Below are positions 1 to 6,929 of a stretch of 64,000 bases of DNA, one piece after another. Source of the DNA: Anaerolineaceae bacterium (GTDB lineage Bacteria; Chloroflexota; Anaerolineae; Anaerolineales; Villigracilaceae); assembly GCA_009772985.1 (NCBI GenBank), contig WOUS01000002.1, forward strand, positions 248,001 through 312,000, read 5' to 3'. The translations under genes were made by a program, and so were the position numbers. The notes beneath the pieces are model-generated. The model was not told the DNA's origin. It was given only the letters and a program-made list of their open reading frames with translations, and did not search any database. Within the stretch, counting starts at the first letter, position 1; every line of letters starts with the position of its first letter.

Positions 1-274
1 CGATGTGGCAGGTGCCTTCCGGCAGGCCGGTGAAGTTGAACGTGCCGTCCGCGCCCGTCACCTGGGTCTGCGTCGAGCCGCAGTCGGCCAGCGTCACCTC
101 CGCGCCGTCCAGCGGCCCCTCGCCGGGGTCTATGCCGCCGCTGCCGTTCATGTCGCCGTAGATGACGCCCTGCACGATCCCGCCGATGCGCGCCGCCGGG
201 AGGCAGGACGCCAGGAGAACCGCCAAAATGACGAGCACGCCGCTGATACGGGCAGGGAAACTTTTTCTGAACAT
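1..274 (-). CDS. Partial lipoprotein with SdrD_B/Cna-B-like domain
   Basis: Runs off the left edge, so only the first 91 codons are present. It starts MFRKSFPARI, followed by a hydrophobic stretch and a lipobox LLASC, so it is probably exported and lipid-anchored at Cys24. The mature part (GDMNGSGGIDPGEGPLDGAEV, then GADGTFNFTGLPEGTC) has the pattern of SdrD_B/Cna_B or carboxypeptidase-regulatory-like beta-sandwich domains, which usually act as stalks or adhesion modules. The start is supported by AAAGGAG about 6 nt upstream of the ATG on the minus strand. It is divergent from the methyltransferase gene. The function of the missing C-terminal part is unknown. Confidence 0.75.
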   Translation of the reverse strand, partial: MFRKSFPARISGVLVILAVLLASCLPAARIGGIVQGVIYGDMNGSGGIDPGEGPLDGAEVTLADCGSTQTQVTGADGTFNFTGLPEGTCHI

Positions 275-376
275 ATGCGCTCCTTTCGTTATCGCCCCCA
301 TTCTACCCCGGCGGGGCCGAAAATCCAATCGTTCTTAAGGGTCGCCGCCCGTCTTCCATTTTCCCGCAACACCTCT

Positions 377-382
377 TATACT
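377..382 (+). promoter_or_regulatory. -10 element TATACT, leaderless arrangement
   Basis: TATACT ends only 6 nt before the ATG of the methyltransferase gene and no Shine-Dalgarno precedes it, so transcription would start at or next to the start codon. The -35 match (TTCCAT, 354-359) is poor. Confidence 0.45.
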
Positions 383-388
383 AACGGC

Positions 389-1183
389 ATGACCGACATC
401 ACCAGTCTGCAAAACGAACGCGTCAAGTACGTCGTCAAACTGCGCGGCGACAAACGCCAGCGCCAGCGGGACGGCGTGATGCTCGTCGAAGGCCGGTACG
501 AACTGGAACTGGCCCTCGCCAGCGGACTGCGCCCGCGCGAAGTGTTCCTGTGCGAGGAACTGTCCGCCGGCCCTCCCGCGGCGCTACTCGACCCGTTACC
601 TGCCACCGTTACCCGGGCTGTGTTCGAGAAAATGAGTTACCGCGACAACCCCGACGGCTGGCTGGCAATCGTCCCCGCGCCGCACCGCATCCTGGACTCG
701 TTCCCGCTTTCCCCCGCGCCCCTGCTCATCCTGGCCGAATCGGTGGAGAAGCCCGGCAATTTGGGCGCCATCCTGCGGACGGCTGACGCGGCCGGCGTGG
801 ACGGGCTGCTCGTCTGCGACCCGCGCGTGGACCTGTCCAATCCCAACATCGTGCGCGCCAGCCGCGGGACGCTGTTCACCGTCCCGGCGGTGGAGACGAC
901 CTCCGGCGAGGCATTGGCCTGGCTGCGCGCCAACCGGATCCGGGTCCTGGCTGCCACGCCGCACACAGACATACTCTACACGGACGCGGACCTGCGCCAG
1001 CCGGTCTGCATCGCCGTCGGCACGGAAGACGAAGGTCTGACCGATTTCTGGCTGGATAACGCGGATTTGAAAGTCAAAATCCCGATGATGGGGAAAGTCA
1101 ACTCGCTGAATGTGTCCACCTCGACCGCCATCATTTTGTACGAAGCCGTGCGGCAGCGCGCCGGCAAAGGAGAACTGAAATGA
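389..1183 (+). CDS. TrmH/SpoU family RNA 2'-O-methyltransferase
   Basis: 264 residues. The N-terminus (MTDITSLQNERVKYVVKLRG, then RDGVMLVEGRYELELAL) is the substrate-binding domain typical of RlmB/TsnR-like enzymes. The C-terminal SPOUT fold carries motif 1 LAESVEKPGNLGAILRTADA, motif 2 AVGTEDEGLTDFW and motif 3 IPMMGKVNSLNVSTSTAIIL, which form the trefoil-knot SAM site. It should methylate ribose 2'-OH in rRNA or tRNA; the exact site cannot be told from sequence. The reading frame is open far upstream, but similarity begins at this ATG, which also follows a -10 element directly. It overlaps the next gene by 4 nt (ATGA), suggesting translational coupling. Confidence 0.92.
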   Translation: MTDITSLQNERVKYVVKLRGDKRQRQRDGVMLVEGRYELELALASGLRPREVFLCEELSAGPPAALLDPLPATVTRAVFEKMSYRDNPDGWLAIVPAPHRILDSFPLSPAPLLILAESVEKPGNLGAILRTADAAGVDGLLVCDPRVDLSNPNIVRASRGTLFTVPAVETTSGEALAWLRANRIRVLAATPHTDILYTDADLRQPVCIAVGTEDEGLTDFWLDNADLKVKIPMMGKVNSLNVSTSTAIILYEAVRQRAGKGELK

Positions 1184-1548
1184 CGCAACTTCTCTTCTGG
1201 CTCTACATCGTCAACCTGACCCTACTCATCCTGCACGAGATGGACTCGGCTTACTGGAAAGAGTGGAACCTGTTCCGCCTGCCGGGAGGGGTGGGGGGCT
1301 TCCTGCTTATCCACCTGCCGCTGTGGATCCTGGCCCTGTGGGGCGCGGCCCAGGTTTGGGAGGGGAGTCTGGCCGGCCTGATCCTCTCGCTGGTGGTGGC
1401 CGTGGCAGGGCTGGCGGCTTTCCTCATCCACGCCTATTTCCTGCGCAAGGGCCGCCCCGAGTTCAACACGCCCGTCTCGAAGGGCATCCTGTGGGCATTG
1501 CTGGCGCTGTCCGTGCCGCAGTTGATCCTGACGATATTGATGTTCTGA
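1180..1548 (+). CDS. Small four-helix membrane protein (DUF6713-like)
   Basis: 122 residues with about four hydrophobic segments (roughly 3-20, 40-60, 66-88, 100-121). Near the N-terminus is an HEMDSAYWKEW motif after the first segment, a conserved feature of a family of small uncharacterised membrane proteins that I believe is DUF6713. The start codon overlaps the stop of the methyltransferase gene, so the two are cotranscribed. No catalytic function can be assigned. Confidence 0.75.
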   Translation: MTQLLFWLYIVNLTLLILHEMDSAYWKEWNLFRLPGGVGGFLLIHLPLWILALWGAAQVWEGSLAGLILSLVVAVAGLAAFLIHAYFLRKGRPEFNTPVSKGILWALLALSVPQLILTILMF

Positions 1549-1565
1549 TGTTGTATAATGACGAT

Positions 1566-1664
1566 ATGAGCGCGTTGGCGCCAATTACGCAATTCCGCCT
1601 GACCGGCCATGCAGTCTCTGAAATGAATCAACCGCGAAAAGGCAGCCATGAAAGTTGTCTTTGA
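1566..1664 (+). pseudogene. Remnant of a DUF4258-type gene
   Basis: A 32-codon frame whose first 20 or so residues (SALAPITQFRLTGHAVSEMN) resemble the N-terminus of DUF4258 proteins, small RelE-like-fold proteins usually encoded just before a DUF2283 gene. After MNQ the similarity stops and the frame ends, and the DUF2283 gene begins inside this tail. A perfect -10 TATAAT lies at 1554-1559, 6 nt before the ATG, so the promoter appears intact and could now drive the DUF2283 gene. It is probably the 5' stub of a gene whose body was deleted; a short real peptide cannot be excluded. Confidence 0.45.
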
Positions 1665-1857
1665 CCCCGAAACTGACACCCTGACCATCATCTTCAGCGA
1701 CAAACCAGTTGCCGAGAGCGACGAAGATAAGCCCGGTGTTATTCTCGACTACGACGCCAGCGGCAATCTTGTGTCAATGGAGATTCTGGACGCATCAACG
1801 CGCGTGCCTGTGCCGACACGCATCGAGTATCAGGTTGCGCCCGCGCAGCCCGCATGA
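1648..1857 (+). CDS. DUF2283 family protein
   Basis: 69 residues. MKVVFDPETDTLTIIFSDKP followed by a GVILDYDASGNLVSMEILDA stretch matches DUF2283, a small beta-rich family found next to DUF4258 genes and often proposed to be an antitoxin. Here the partner is only a stub, so this may be an orphan. Its start lies inside the remnant's frame. A second DUF2283 gene lies at 29806. A palindrome that could terminate transcription follows immediately. Confidence 0.85.
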   Translation: MKVVFDPETDTLTIIFSDKPVAESDEDKPGVILDYDASGNLVSMEILDASTRVPVPTRIEYQVAPAQPA

Positions 1858-1859
1858 TC

Positions 1860-1892
1860 AAATGACGGTCACTTTGGAAGTGACCGTCATTT
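1860..1892. repeat. Perfect palindrome, TGACGGTCACTT family
   Basis: 15-bp arms around a TGG loop: AAATGACGGTCACTT and AAGTGACCGTCATTT. The 3' side is T/A-rich, so it could terminate the DUF2283 transcript. A relative with a compensated base change is at 25294-25330, indicating a dispersed element rather than a private terminator. Confidence 0.8.
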
Positions 1893-1906
1893 ATTAAGGA
1901 GTTCCC

Positions 1907-2812
1907 ATGCCAAGCCTGCGAAGTCGTCTCGTAACCCTGTATTTCAGAATCAAGCGAGCGTTCACCCCTCCGTTCTCCGGCGAACTGGACGTTGCCAAAG
2001 AACGGGCAGATACCGAAGCCATGGCGAAGCAATTCGGCCATTTCAGCGGCGCGGACTGCACACCCGTCACGGCGGGCGGCGTGCCGGCCGAGTGGATCGT
2101 CCCGGAGGGCGTGACCACGCAACGCTGTATCCTCTGCCTGCATGGGGGGTCGTTCTTTGCGGGTTCCATCAGCACGCACCGCTCGCTGGCGGCGAATATC
2201 GCCGCGGCGGCCGGAGTGCGCGCCCTGCTGATTGACTACCGCCTCGCCCCCGAGCATCCCTTCCCGGCCGGCCCGCAGGATTCTCTCGCCGCGTACCTGT
2301 GGCTGTTGGAGCAGGGAATCTCGCCGGAGAGCATCGTGATTGTGGGCGACTCTGCCGGCGGCGCGCTGGTGGTCGGACTGCTCGTCACGCTCCGTGAACA
2401 GGGCCAGCCGATGCCCGCCGCGCTCGTCCTGCTCTCCCCGGCGCTCGACCTGACCCTCGATGGGGAGACTTGGAAGAAAAATGCCAAATCCGACGCTACG
2501 CTGGATTTCGCCAAAGAAAAGGCGGCGGTGGATCTCTATCTAAACGGCGCGGACCCGCGCCATCCGCTGGCCTCGCCGCTCTACGCGGACCTGCACGGCC
2601 TGCCGCCGACGCTCGTCCAGATTGGCTCGGCAGAAGTGCTCCTGTCCGATTGCACCCGTTTCGCCGAGAAAGCCAAATCCGCCGGCGTGGACGTGACCCT
2701 CGAAATCTGGGACGGGATGCAGCATGAGTGGCAGTTCGCGGTGGGCATCTTCCCCGAGGCGAAGAGGGCGGTGGAGAGGATCGGGGAGTTTATCCGCCAG
2801 CGCTTTGAATGA
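1907..2812 (+). CDS. Alpha/beta hydrolase, HSL-type esterase
   Basis: 301 residues, full length for the hormone-sensitive-lipase (family IV) esterases. It has the oxyanion-hole HGG motif (CLHGGSFFAGS), the nucleophile elbow GDSAGG, a catalytic Asp in SAEVLLSDCTRFAE and the His in GMQHEW. It is predicted to be a cytoplasmic carboxylesterase acting on short acyl esters or related molecules; the physiological substrate is unknown. AAGGAG lies 5-6 nt upstream of the ATG. It is a single-gene unit bounded by a palindrome before it and a terminator after it. Confidence 0.92.
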   Translation: MPSLRSRLVTLYFRIKRAFTPPFSGELDVAKERADTEAMAKQFGHFSGADCTPVTAGGVPAEWIVPEGVTTQRCILCLHGGSFFAGSISTHRSLAANIAAAAGVRALLIDYRLAPEHPFPAGPQDSLAAYLWLLEQGISPESIVIVGDSAGGALVVGLLVTLREQGQPMPAALVLLSPALDLTLDGETWKKNAKSDATLDFAKEKAAVDLYLNGADPRHPLASPLYADLHGLPPTLVQIGSAEVLLSDCTRFAEKAKSAGVDVTLEIWDGMQHEWQFAVGIFPEAKRAVERIGEFIRQRFE

Positions 2813-2840
2813 GCACGAAAATTTTCAAGAAAACTAAAGC

Positions 2841-2880
2841 GAAGGGCCCGTCATTCCTGACGAGCCCTTCTTCTTTTTCT
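2841..2880 (+). terminator. Intrinsic terminator after the esterase
   Basis: Stem GAAGGGCCCGTCA / TGACGAGCCCTTC with loop TTCC, followed by TTCTTTTTCT. The stem has one mismatch. It lies between convergent genes and may serve both strands. Confidence 0.8.
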
Positions 2881-2906
2881 AAACGCTAACTGCCAAGCGC
2901 TAACCG

Positions 2907-4736
2907 CTACTCGATCACCGGCACCGCGTTCGGCACCGCCACCCCATACGCCTGTTCCTTCTCGAACTTGAACTGCTGGGTGTACAGGCGGTAATAGTGT
3001 CCGCGCTGCTTGAGCAGTTCGGCGTGTGTGCCGCTCTCGGCGATACGTCCCTCTTCGATGACCACGATGCGGTCCGCCCGGCGGATGGTGCTCAGACGAT
3101 GGGCGATGACGAAGGACGTGCGTCCCTGCATCAGGGCTTCCATGCCCCGTTGAATTAAGGCTTCGGTCAGCGTGTCTACGCTGGAGGTGGCCTCGTCCAT
3201 GATGAAGATTTCGGGCTTCGCCAGCACAGCGCGCGCCAGGCTGATGAGTTGTTTCTGCCCGACCGAGAGCAGGTTGCCGCCCTCGCCGACTTCCTGGTCG
3301 TATTTCTTCTCGAAAGTCTCGATGAAATCGTGCGCGCCGGCAATTTTCGCCGCGGCTTCCACGTCTTCATCGGACGCGCCCAACCGCCCATAGCGGATGT
3401 TCTCGCGGATCGGACCGGAGAACAGGTGCGGGGTCTGGAGCACGATGCCCACCCGCGAGTGGATACTCTGCAGGGTGTAGTCGGTGTAATCCTTGCCGTT
3501 GATGCGGATGACGCCTTCCTTCGGCTCGAAGAAACGGCACAGCAGGTTGACGATGGTCGTCTTCCCGCCGCCGGTCGGTCCGACCAGGGCGATGGTCTCG
3601 CCCGGCTTGACCTTCAGCGAAAAGTCGGCCAGGATCGACTTGCGGTCCTCGTAATAGAAGTGGACGTGGTCGAACTCGATCGCGCCCTGCATCGTTTCGG
3701 CGGGGACTGCGTCCGGGCGGTTTTGGACCTCTGGCACGGTGTCAATCAACTTGAAGATTCTCTCCGCCGAGGCCACCGCGTGCTGCATGTCGGCGTAGAC
3801 GCGCGCCAGGTCCTGGATCGGCCAGATCATGAAGGTCAGGTACGAGACAAAGGCGTGAATGTCGCCCACCGAAAACTTGCTGGTCAGGCTCTGCATCCCG
3901 CCGTACCAGACGATGGCGCCCAGCGCGAAAGCCGCGACCACCTGCACGGTCGGCAGGAAGAGCGCCGAGAGCCAGGCGGCGCGGTAGGAGGCCTTGAACA
4001 TGTCATTCGTCAGGACGGAGAACTCTTTCAGGTTCTCATCCTCGCGGCCGAGCGCCTTGACCACGCGCACGCCCTGGATGTTCTGGTTGTACTCGCCGGT
4101 GATCTTCGAGTTGGCGCGGCGCGACTTGCGGAACTCCACCAAAATCTTCTTGCGGAAGTTGAAGGCGATGATGAGCAGGATGGGGATGATCGCGAAAACG
4201 ATCAGCGCCAGCCGCCAGTTAATGAACATCATAAAGATCACCGAGACGATGACGCTGACGATGGCCCAGGTCACGTCGAGCAGGCCCCAGGTCATCAGGC
4301 TGGAAACGCGCCCCGAGTCCGAGGTCACGCGCGCCATCAGACGTCCCACCGCGTTCTGGCTGTAGTACGAGAGCGACAAATCCTGCAAGTGGTTGAAGAC
4401 CGCCTTGCGGATGTCGTACTGGATGCGCTCGCCCAGGATGCCGACCAGGTAGATAAAGATGAACACCGAGACCGCCTGCGCCAATTGCAAGACGCCGTAG
4501 TACGAGGCGTACTTCAGCAGGGTGGGGAGGCTCTTTTGGGCGATGCCCTGGTCAATCATGCCCCGGTTGATGTAGGTGAACAGCGCGTCCAGGCTGGCGG
4601 TGAAGAGGATCGCCACCAGGAATCCAATCATCCAACGACGGTGAGGTTTCACCAGCCCCAGGATGCGCTTGAAGGTCGAGCCGGTCATCTGGCTGGTATG
4701 TTCTTCTTCTTCGAGTTCGATCAATTCGTCAGGCAT
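2907..4736 (-). CDS. ABC exporter half, canonical-site subunit (BmrD/TM288-like)
   Basis: 609 residues: an N-terminal ABC transmembrane domain with six helices (about 45-330) and a C-terminal nucleotide-binding domain with Walker A GPTGGGKTT, an unusual signature LSVGQ in place of LSGGQ, Walker B IFIMDE with the catalytic Glu, and an H-loop in IAHRLSTI. A degenerate signature plus an intact Glu is the pattern of the TM288/BmrD half of heterodimeric type IV exporters; its partner is the adjacent upstream gene. The frame is open to 4787, but that extension is encoded by an intergenic repeat, and the ATG at 4736 has AGGAGA at proper spacing. Substrate unknown; drugs or lipids are typical. Confidence 0.92.
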   Translation of the reverse strand: MPDELIELEEEEHTSQMTGSTFKRILGLVKPHRRWMIGFLVAILFTASLDALFTYINRGMIDQGIAQKSLPTLLKYASYYGVLQLAQAVSVFIFIYLVGILGERIQYDIRKAVFNHLQDLSLSYYSQNAVGRLMARVTSDSGRVSSLMTWGLLDVTWAIVSVIVSVIFMMFINWRLALIVFAIIPILLIIAFNFRKKILVEFRKSRRANSKITGEYNQNIQGVRVVKALGREDENLKEFSVLTNDMFKASYRAAWLSALFLPTVQVVAAFALGAIVWYGGMQSLTSKFSVGDIHAFVSYLTFMIWPIQDLARVYADMQHAVASAERIFKLIDTVPEVQNRPDAVPAETMQGAIEFDHVHFYYEDRKSILADFSLKVKPGETIALVGPTGGGKTTIVNLLCRFFEPKEGVIRINGKDYTDYTLQSIHSRVGIVLQTPHLFSGPIRENIRYGRLGASDEDVEAAAKIAGAHDFIETFEKKYDQEVGEGGNLLSVGQKQLISLARAVLAKPEIFIMDEATSSVDTLTEALIQRGMEALMQGRTSFVIAHRLSTIRRADRIVVIEEGRIAESGTHAELLKQRGHYYRLYTQQFKFEKEQAYGVAVPNAVPVIE

Positions 4737-4748
4737 TTTCAAATCTCC

Positions 4749-4804
4749 TGTAGGGGCAGGCCTATGTGCCTGCCCGGGGGCGGACACGCAGGTCCGCCTC
4801 TACA
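4749..4804. repeat. TGTAGGGGC dispersed repeat with two hairpins
   Basis: Lies in the gap between the two exporter genes. It begins TGTAGGGGCAGGC and ends GTCCGCCTCTACA, with inner hairpins GGGCAGGC/GCCTGCCC and GGCGGAC/GTCCGCC. A shorter relative (TGTAGGGGCGACTCATGAG) lies in frame in the radical SAM gene at 11134. Confidence 0.7.
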
Positions 4805-4806
4805 AT

Positions 4807-6639
4807 TTACACAGAGGCAATTTCAGTTTCCAGTTCCTCGTCAATGCGAGTTTGGATTTCGTAGATCTTGCGATACATCCCGTCCTGGGCAACCAACTCT
4901 TTGTGCTTGCCCATCTGGACGATTTCACCTTTATCCATAACCAGGATCAGGTCGGCGTTCATCACGGACTGGATGCGGTGGGCGATGATGAACGTGGTGC
5001 GGTTCTCCATCAGCCCGTTCAGCGCGGACCGGATCTCTGCTTCCGTTTCCGTGTCCACGCTGGAGGTCGAGTCGTCCAATATTAGGATGCGCGGGTTCTT
5101 CAGCAGGGTGCGCGCCACGGCCACGCGCTGTTTCTGCCCGCCGGAGAGTGTCACGCCCTTTTCGCCGACCAGCGTGTTATAGCCGTCCGGGAAGGACAGC
5201 ACCACGTCATGGATGGCGGCGGCGCGGGCAGCCTTCTCGATCTCTTCCTGCGGCACGTCGCGCCCGACCCCGTAAGTGATATTGTCGCGGATCGAGCGGC
5301 TGAACAGGAACGGTTCCTGCTCCACGATGCCAATCTGTTTGCGTAGGTACTCGCGCGGGTACTGGTTCAACTCCTCGCCGTCGAGCAGGATGTGCCCGTC
5401 GGTGTACTCGTGGAACCTCGGCAGCAGGTTGACCAGCGTCGTCTTGCCTGAGCCGGTCGAACCGAGCAGGGCCACCGACTGTCCCGGCTGGACGCGGAAA
5501 CTGATGTCTTTCAGCACGTCAGCGTTGCCATCGCTGTACTGGAATGAGACTTTGTCGAACGAGATTTCGCCGCGTACCGGACCGTTCGTTTGTACTGCCC
5601 CGGTAGTCAGCGGTTCGCGCTCCTGCTTGACGATTTCCATCAGCCGCTCGTACGAGACCAGGCCGGTGGAGGTGTTGACGATGATGCGGCCCAGGTTGCG
5701 CATCGGCCAGATAAGCCAGACTACCAACCCGACGTACGCCGGGTACGTGCCGATGGTGATCTCGCCGTTGATGGCCAGCACGCCGGCATAGATGAACCCA
5801 GCCAGCATCTGGAACCCGCACAGCAGGTCCGACAGCGGCCAGAAGAGTGAGTGCATGGTGAGCAATTTGCGGCCGCGCTTGTACTTCTCCCAGTTGTCCT
5901 TCTCGAACTTATCCATCTCGTAGCCCTGGCGGGCGAAGGCCTTGACCACGCGCACGCCGGTCAGGTTTTCCTGCAACGTTGTGGAGAGTTTCGCTTCCTG
6001 CTCCTGGTACTTCTCGTAGGCCTTGGTTACCCGCTTGAAGAACCAGACGGACACGCCGATGATGACCGGGATGACCGCCACGGACGCCAGTGCCAGTTTC
6101 CACGAGAGCGACCAGATGGCGATGAAATTGATGATGAACAACAAAACGATGCGTCCCACGCCGATGGCCTGGTCATTGAAGAAGTTGCGCACCGAGTCCA
6201 CGTCCGAGGTGACGCGCTCGATCAGGTCGCCGGTGGGGGTCTTGCTGTGGTAGGCGAATGTCAGCCGCTGGATGTGGTCAAACAGGAAGTTGCGCAGGCG
6301 GCGGGTGATGCTCTCGGCGGAGTAAGATGCCAGCCGGCTGGAAATATACGCGAACCCGCCCTCGAACAGGGACAGGCCGACGAACCCCAGCGCGATCAGG
6401 ATCAAGGTCCGCGCGAGCGTACCGGCGAACGGCTCGGTGTTGCCGACGACCGTGTCGGCGAAATTCCGCAGCAGGAGGTAGGTCAGCGTTTTCGACAACG
6501 CCGAGACTGCCAGCGCCAGGTTGGCGGCCGCGTAAGCCGTCCGGTAGCCGGTCATCATGCGCAGCATCCCGGCCAGTTTCTTTTTGGTCAGGGCTTGGCG
6601 GAAGTCAAAGTAGGTTGAGGGTGCAGTGGTTGTTGCCAT
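4807..6639 (-). CDS. ABC exporter half, degenerate-site subunit (BmrC/TM287-like)
   Basis: 610 residues. A six-helix transmembrane domain (about 25-320) precedes a nucleotide-binding domain with Walker A GSTGSGKTT, canonical signature LSGGQKQRVAVART and Walker B ILILDD. The residue after the Walker B Asp is Asp, not the catalytic Glu. A canonical signature with a non-catalytic Walker B is diagnostic of the TM287/BmrC half of a heterodimer; the other half is the next gene downstream on the same strand. The pair should form one full exporter in the cytoplasmic membrane with one working and one degenerate ATP site. The gene follows a leader peptide and terminator (6695-6879), so expression is probably set by attenuation. 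Confidence 0.93.
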   Translation of the reverse strand: MATTTAPSTYFDFRQALTKKKLAGMLRMMTGYRTAYAAANLALAVSALSKTLTYLLLRNFADTVVGNTEPFAGTLARTLILIALGFVGLSLFEGGFAYISSRLASYSAESITRRLRNFLFDHIQRLTFAYHSKTPTGDLIERVTSDVDSVRNFFNDQAIGVGRIVLLFIINFIAIWSLSWKLALASVAVIPVIIGVSVWFFKRVTKAYEKYQEQEAKLSTTLQENLTGVRVVKAFARQGYEMDKFEKDNWEKYKRGRKLLTMHSLFWPLSDLLCGFQMLAGFIYAGVLAINGEITIGTYPAYVGLVVWLIWPMRNLGRIIVNTSTGLVSYERLMEIVKQEREPLTTGAVQTNGPVRGEISFDKVSFQYSDGNADVLKDISFRVQPGQSVALLGSTGSGKTTLVNLLPRFHEYTDGHILLDGEELNQYPREYLRKQIGIVEQEPFLFSRSIRDNITYGVGRDVPQEEIEKAARAAAIHDVVLSFPDGYNTLVGEKGVTLSGGQKQRVAVARTLLKNPRILILDDSTSSVDTETEAEIRSALNGLMENRTTFIIAHRIQSVMNADLILVMDKGEIVQMGKHKELVAQDGMYRKIYEIQTRIDEELETEIASV

Positions 6640-6653
6640 AGTTCATCGCTTCC

Positions 6654-6694
6654 CCCCTCTCCCATTCTTGGGAGAGGGGCAGGGGGTGAGGGGA
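6654..6694. repeat. CCCCTCTCCC dispersed hairpin
   Basis: CCCCTCTCCC / GGGAGAGGGG hairpin (6654-6679) followed by a GGGGGTGAGGGG tract, in the untranslated region between the attenuator terminator and the exporter start. Related C/G-rich hairpins are inside the STAND gene (9302) and the HAD gene (17647). Confidence 0.65.
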
Positions 6695-6729
6695 GAATAA
6701 AAAAGCCACGGTGCAGAGCGCACCGTGGC
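6695..6729 (-). terminator. Intrinsic terminator in the exporter leader
   Basis: Perfect 10-bp stem GCCACGGTGC / GCACCGTGGC with loop GCTCT, followed on the minus strand by TTTTTTATTC. It sits between the leader peptide and the first exporter gene, so it would stop the operon unless prevented. Confidence 0.88.
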
Positions 6730-6753
6730 AGGAGACCAGGGGGAAGTTGACGG

Positions 6754-6843
6754 TCAGTCAACAGGCGCACTCCGAGGAGGTAGAATCATACCCTTAGCAG
6801 CAGAAACACGATCAGACAGGGTATTGAATGGGGTGTTGTTCAT
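6754..6843 (-). CDS. 29-residue leader peptide
   Basis: MNNTPFNTLSDRVSAAKGMI continues to LPPRSAPVD and a TGA stop. It has the strongest Shine-Dalgarno in the region (AAAGGAGG, 8-9 nt before the ATG) and its own promoter upstream. It has no signal peptide or recognisable domain. The Shine-Dalgarno region is complementary to the last codons of the same frame, and those codons are also complementary to the downstream terminator arm, so its translation is probably the regulatory signal. The PP pair near its end could slow ribosomes, but I do not know the inducing signal. Confidence 0.72.
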   Translation of the reverse strand: MNNTPFNTLSDRVSAAKGMILPPRSAPVD

Positions 6844-6885
6844 GAAGTGCGCCTCCTTTCATTAGAATTTGCTTAACGCTTGCCG

Positions 6886-6915
6886 AGTTTATCATTGGGG
6901 CGAGGGAATTGTCAA
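6886..6915 (-). promoter_or_regulatory. Promoter for leader peptide and ABC exporter
   Basis: On the minus strand TTGACA (6910-6915), an 18-nt spacer and TAAACT (6886-6891). It gives a leader of about 36 nt before the 29-codon frame. Confidence 0.65.
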
Positions 6916-6929
6916 GGAAATTTCCCGAA

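Larger units (their letters stand above)
6695..6879 (-). promoter_or_regulatory. Putative ribosome-mediated attenuator of the ABC exporter
   Basis: Seen on the minus strand, in transcript order: region 1, AGGCGCACT overlapping the leader-peptide Shine-Dalgarno (6846-6854); region 2, CGGAGTGCGCC at the 3' end of the leader frame (6764-6774); region 3, GGTGCGCTCTG (6714-6724); region 4, GCACCGTGGC (6705-6714) followed by TTTTTT. Regions 1:2 can form about 11 pairs, 2:3 can form 11 pairs (three G-U), and 3:4 overlaps the perfect 10-bp terminator stem. 1:2 and 2:3 exclude each other, and 2:3 destroys the terminator. This is classic attenuator logic. A ribosome held early in the leader would free region 2 and allow read-through. 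The bmrB-bmrCD attenuator of Bacillus subtilis is the established parallel. Confidence 0.7.

Noticed and set aside
4737..4787. 17-residue N-terminal extension of the ABC exporter half
   Set aside because: Those codons lie in a dispersed intergenic repeat, and a good Shine-Dalgarno precedes the internal ATG at 4736.
3249..4940. 563-codon open frame antisense to the ABC exporter gene
   Set aside because: A mirror frame of GC-rich coding DNA on the other strand; Asp/Val/Arg-rich, no domain, no ribosome site, fully opposite a strong gene.
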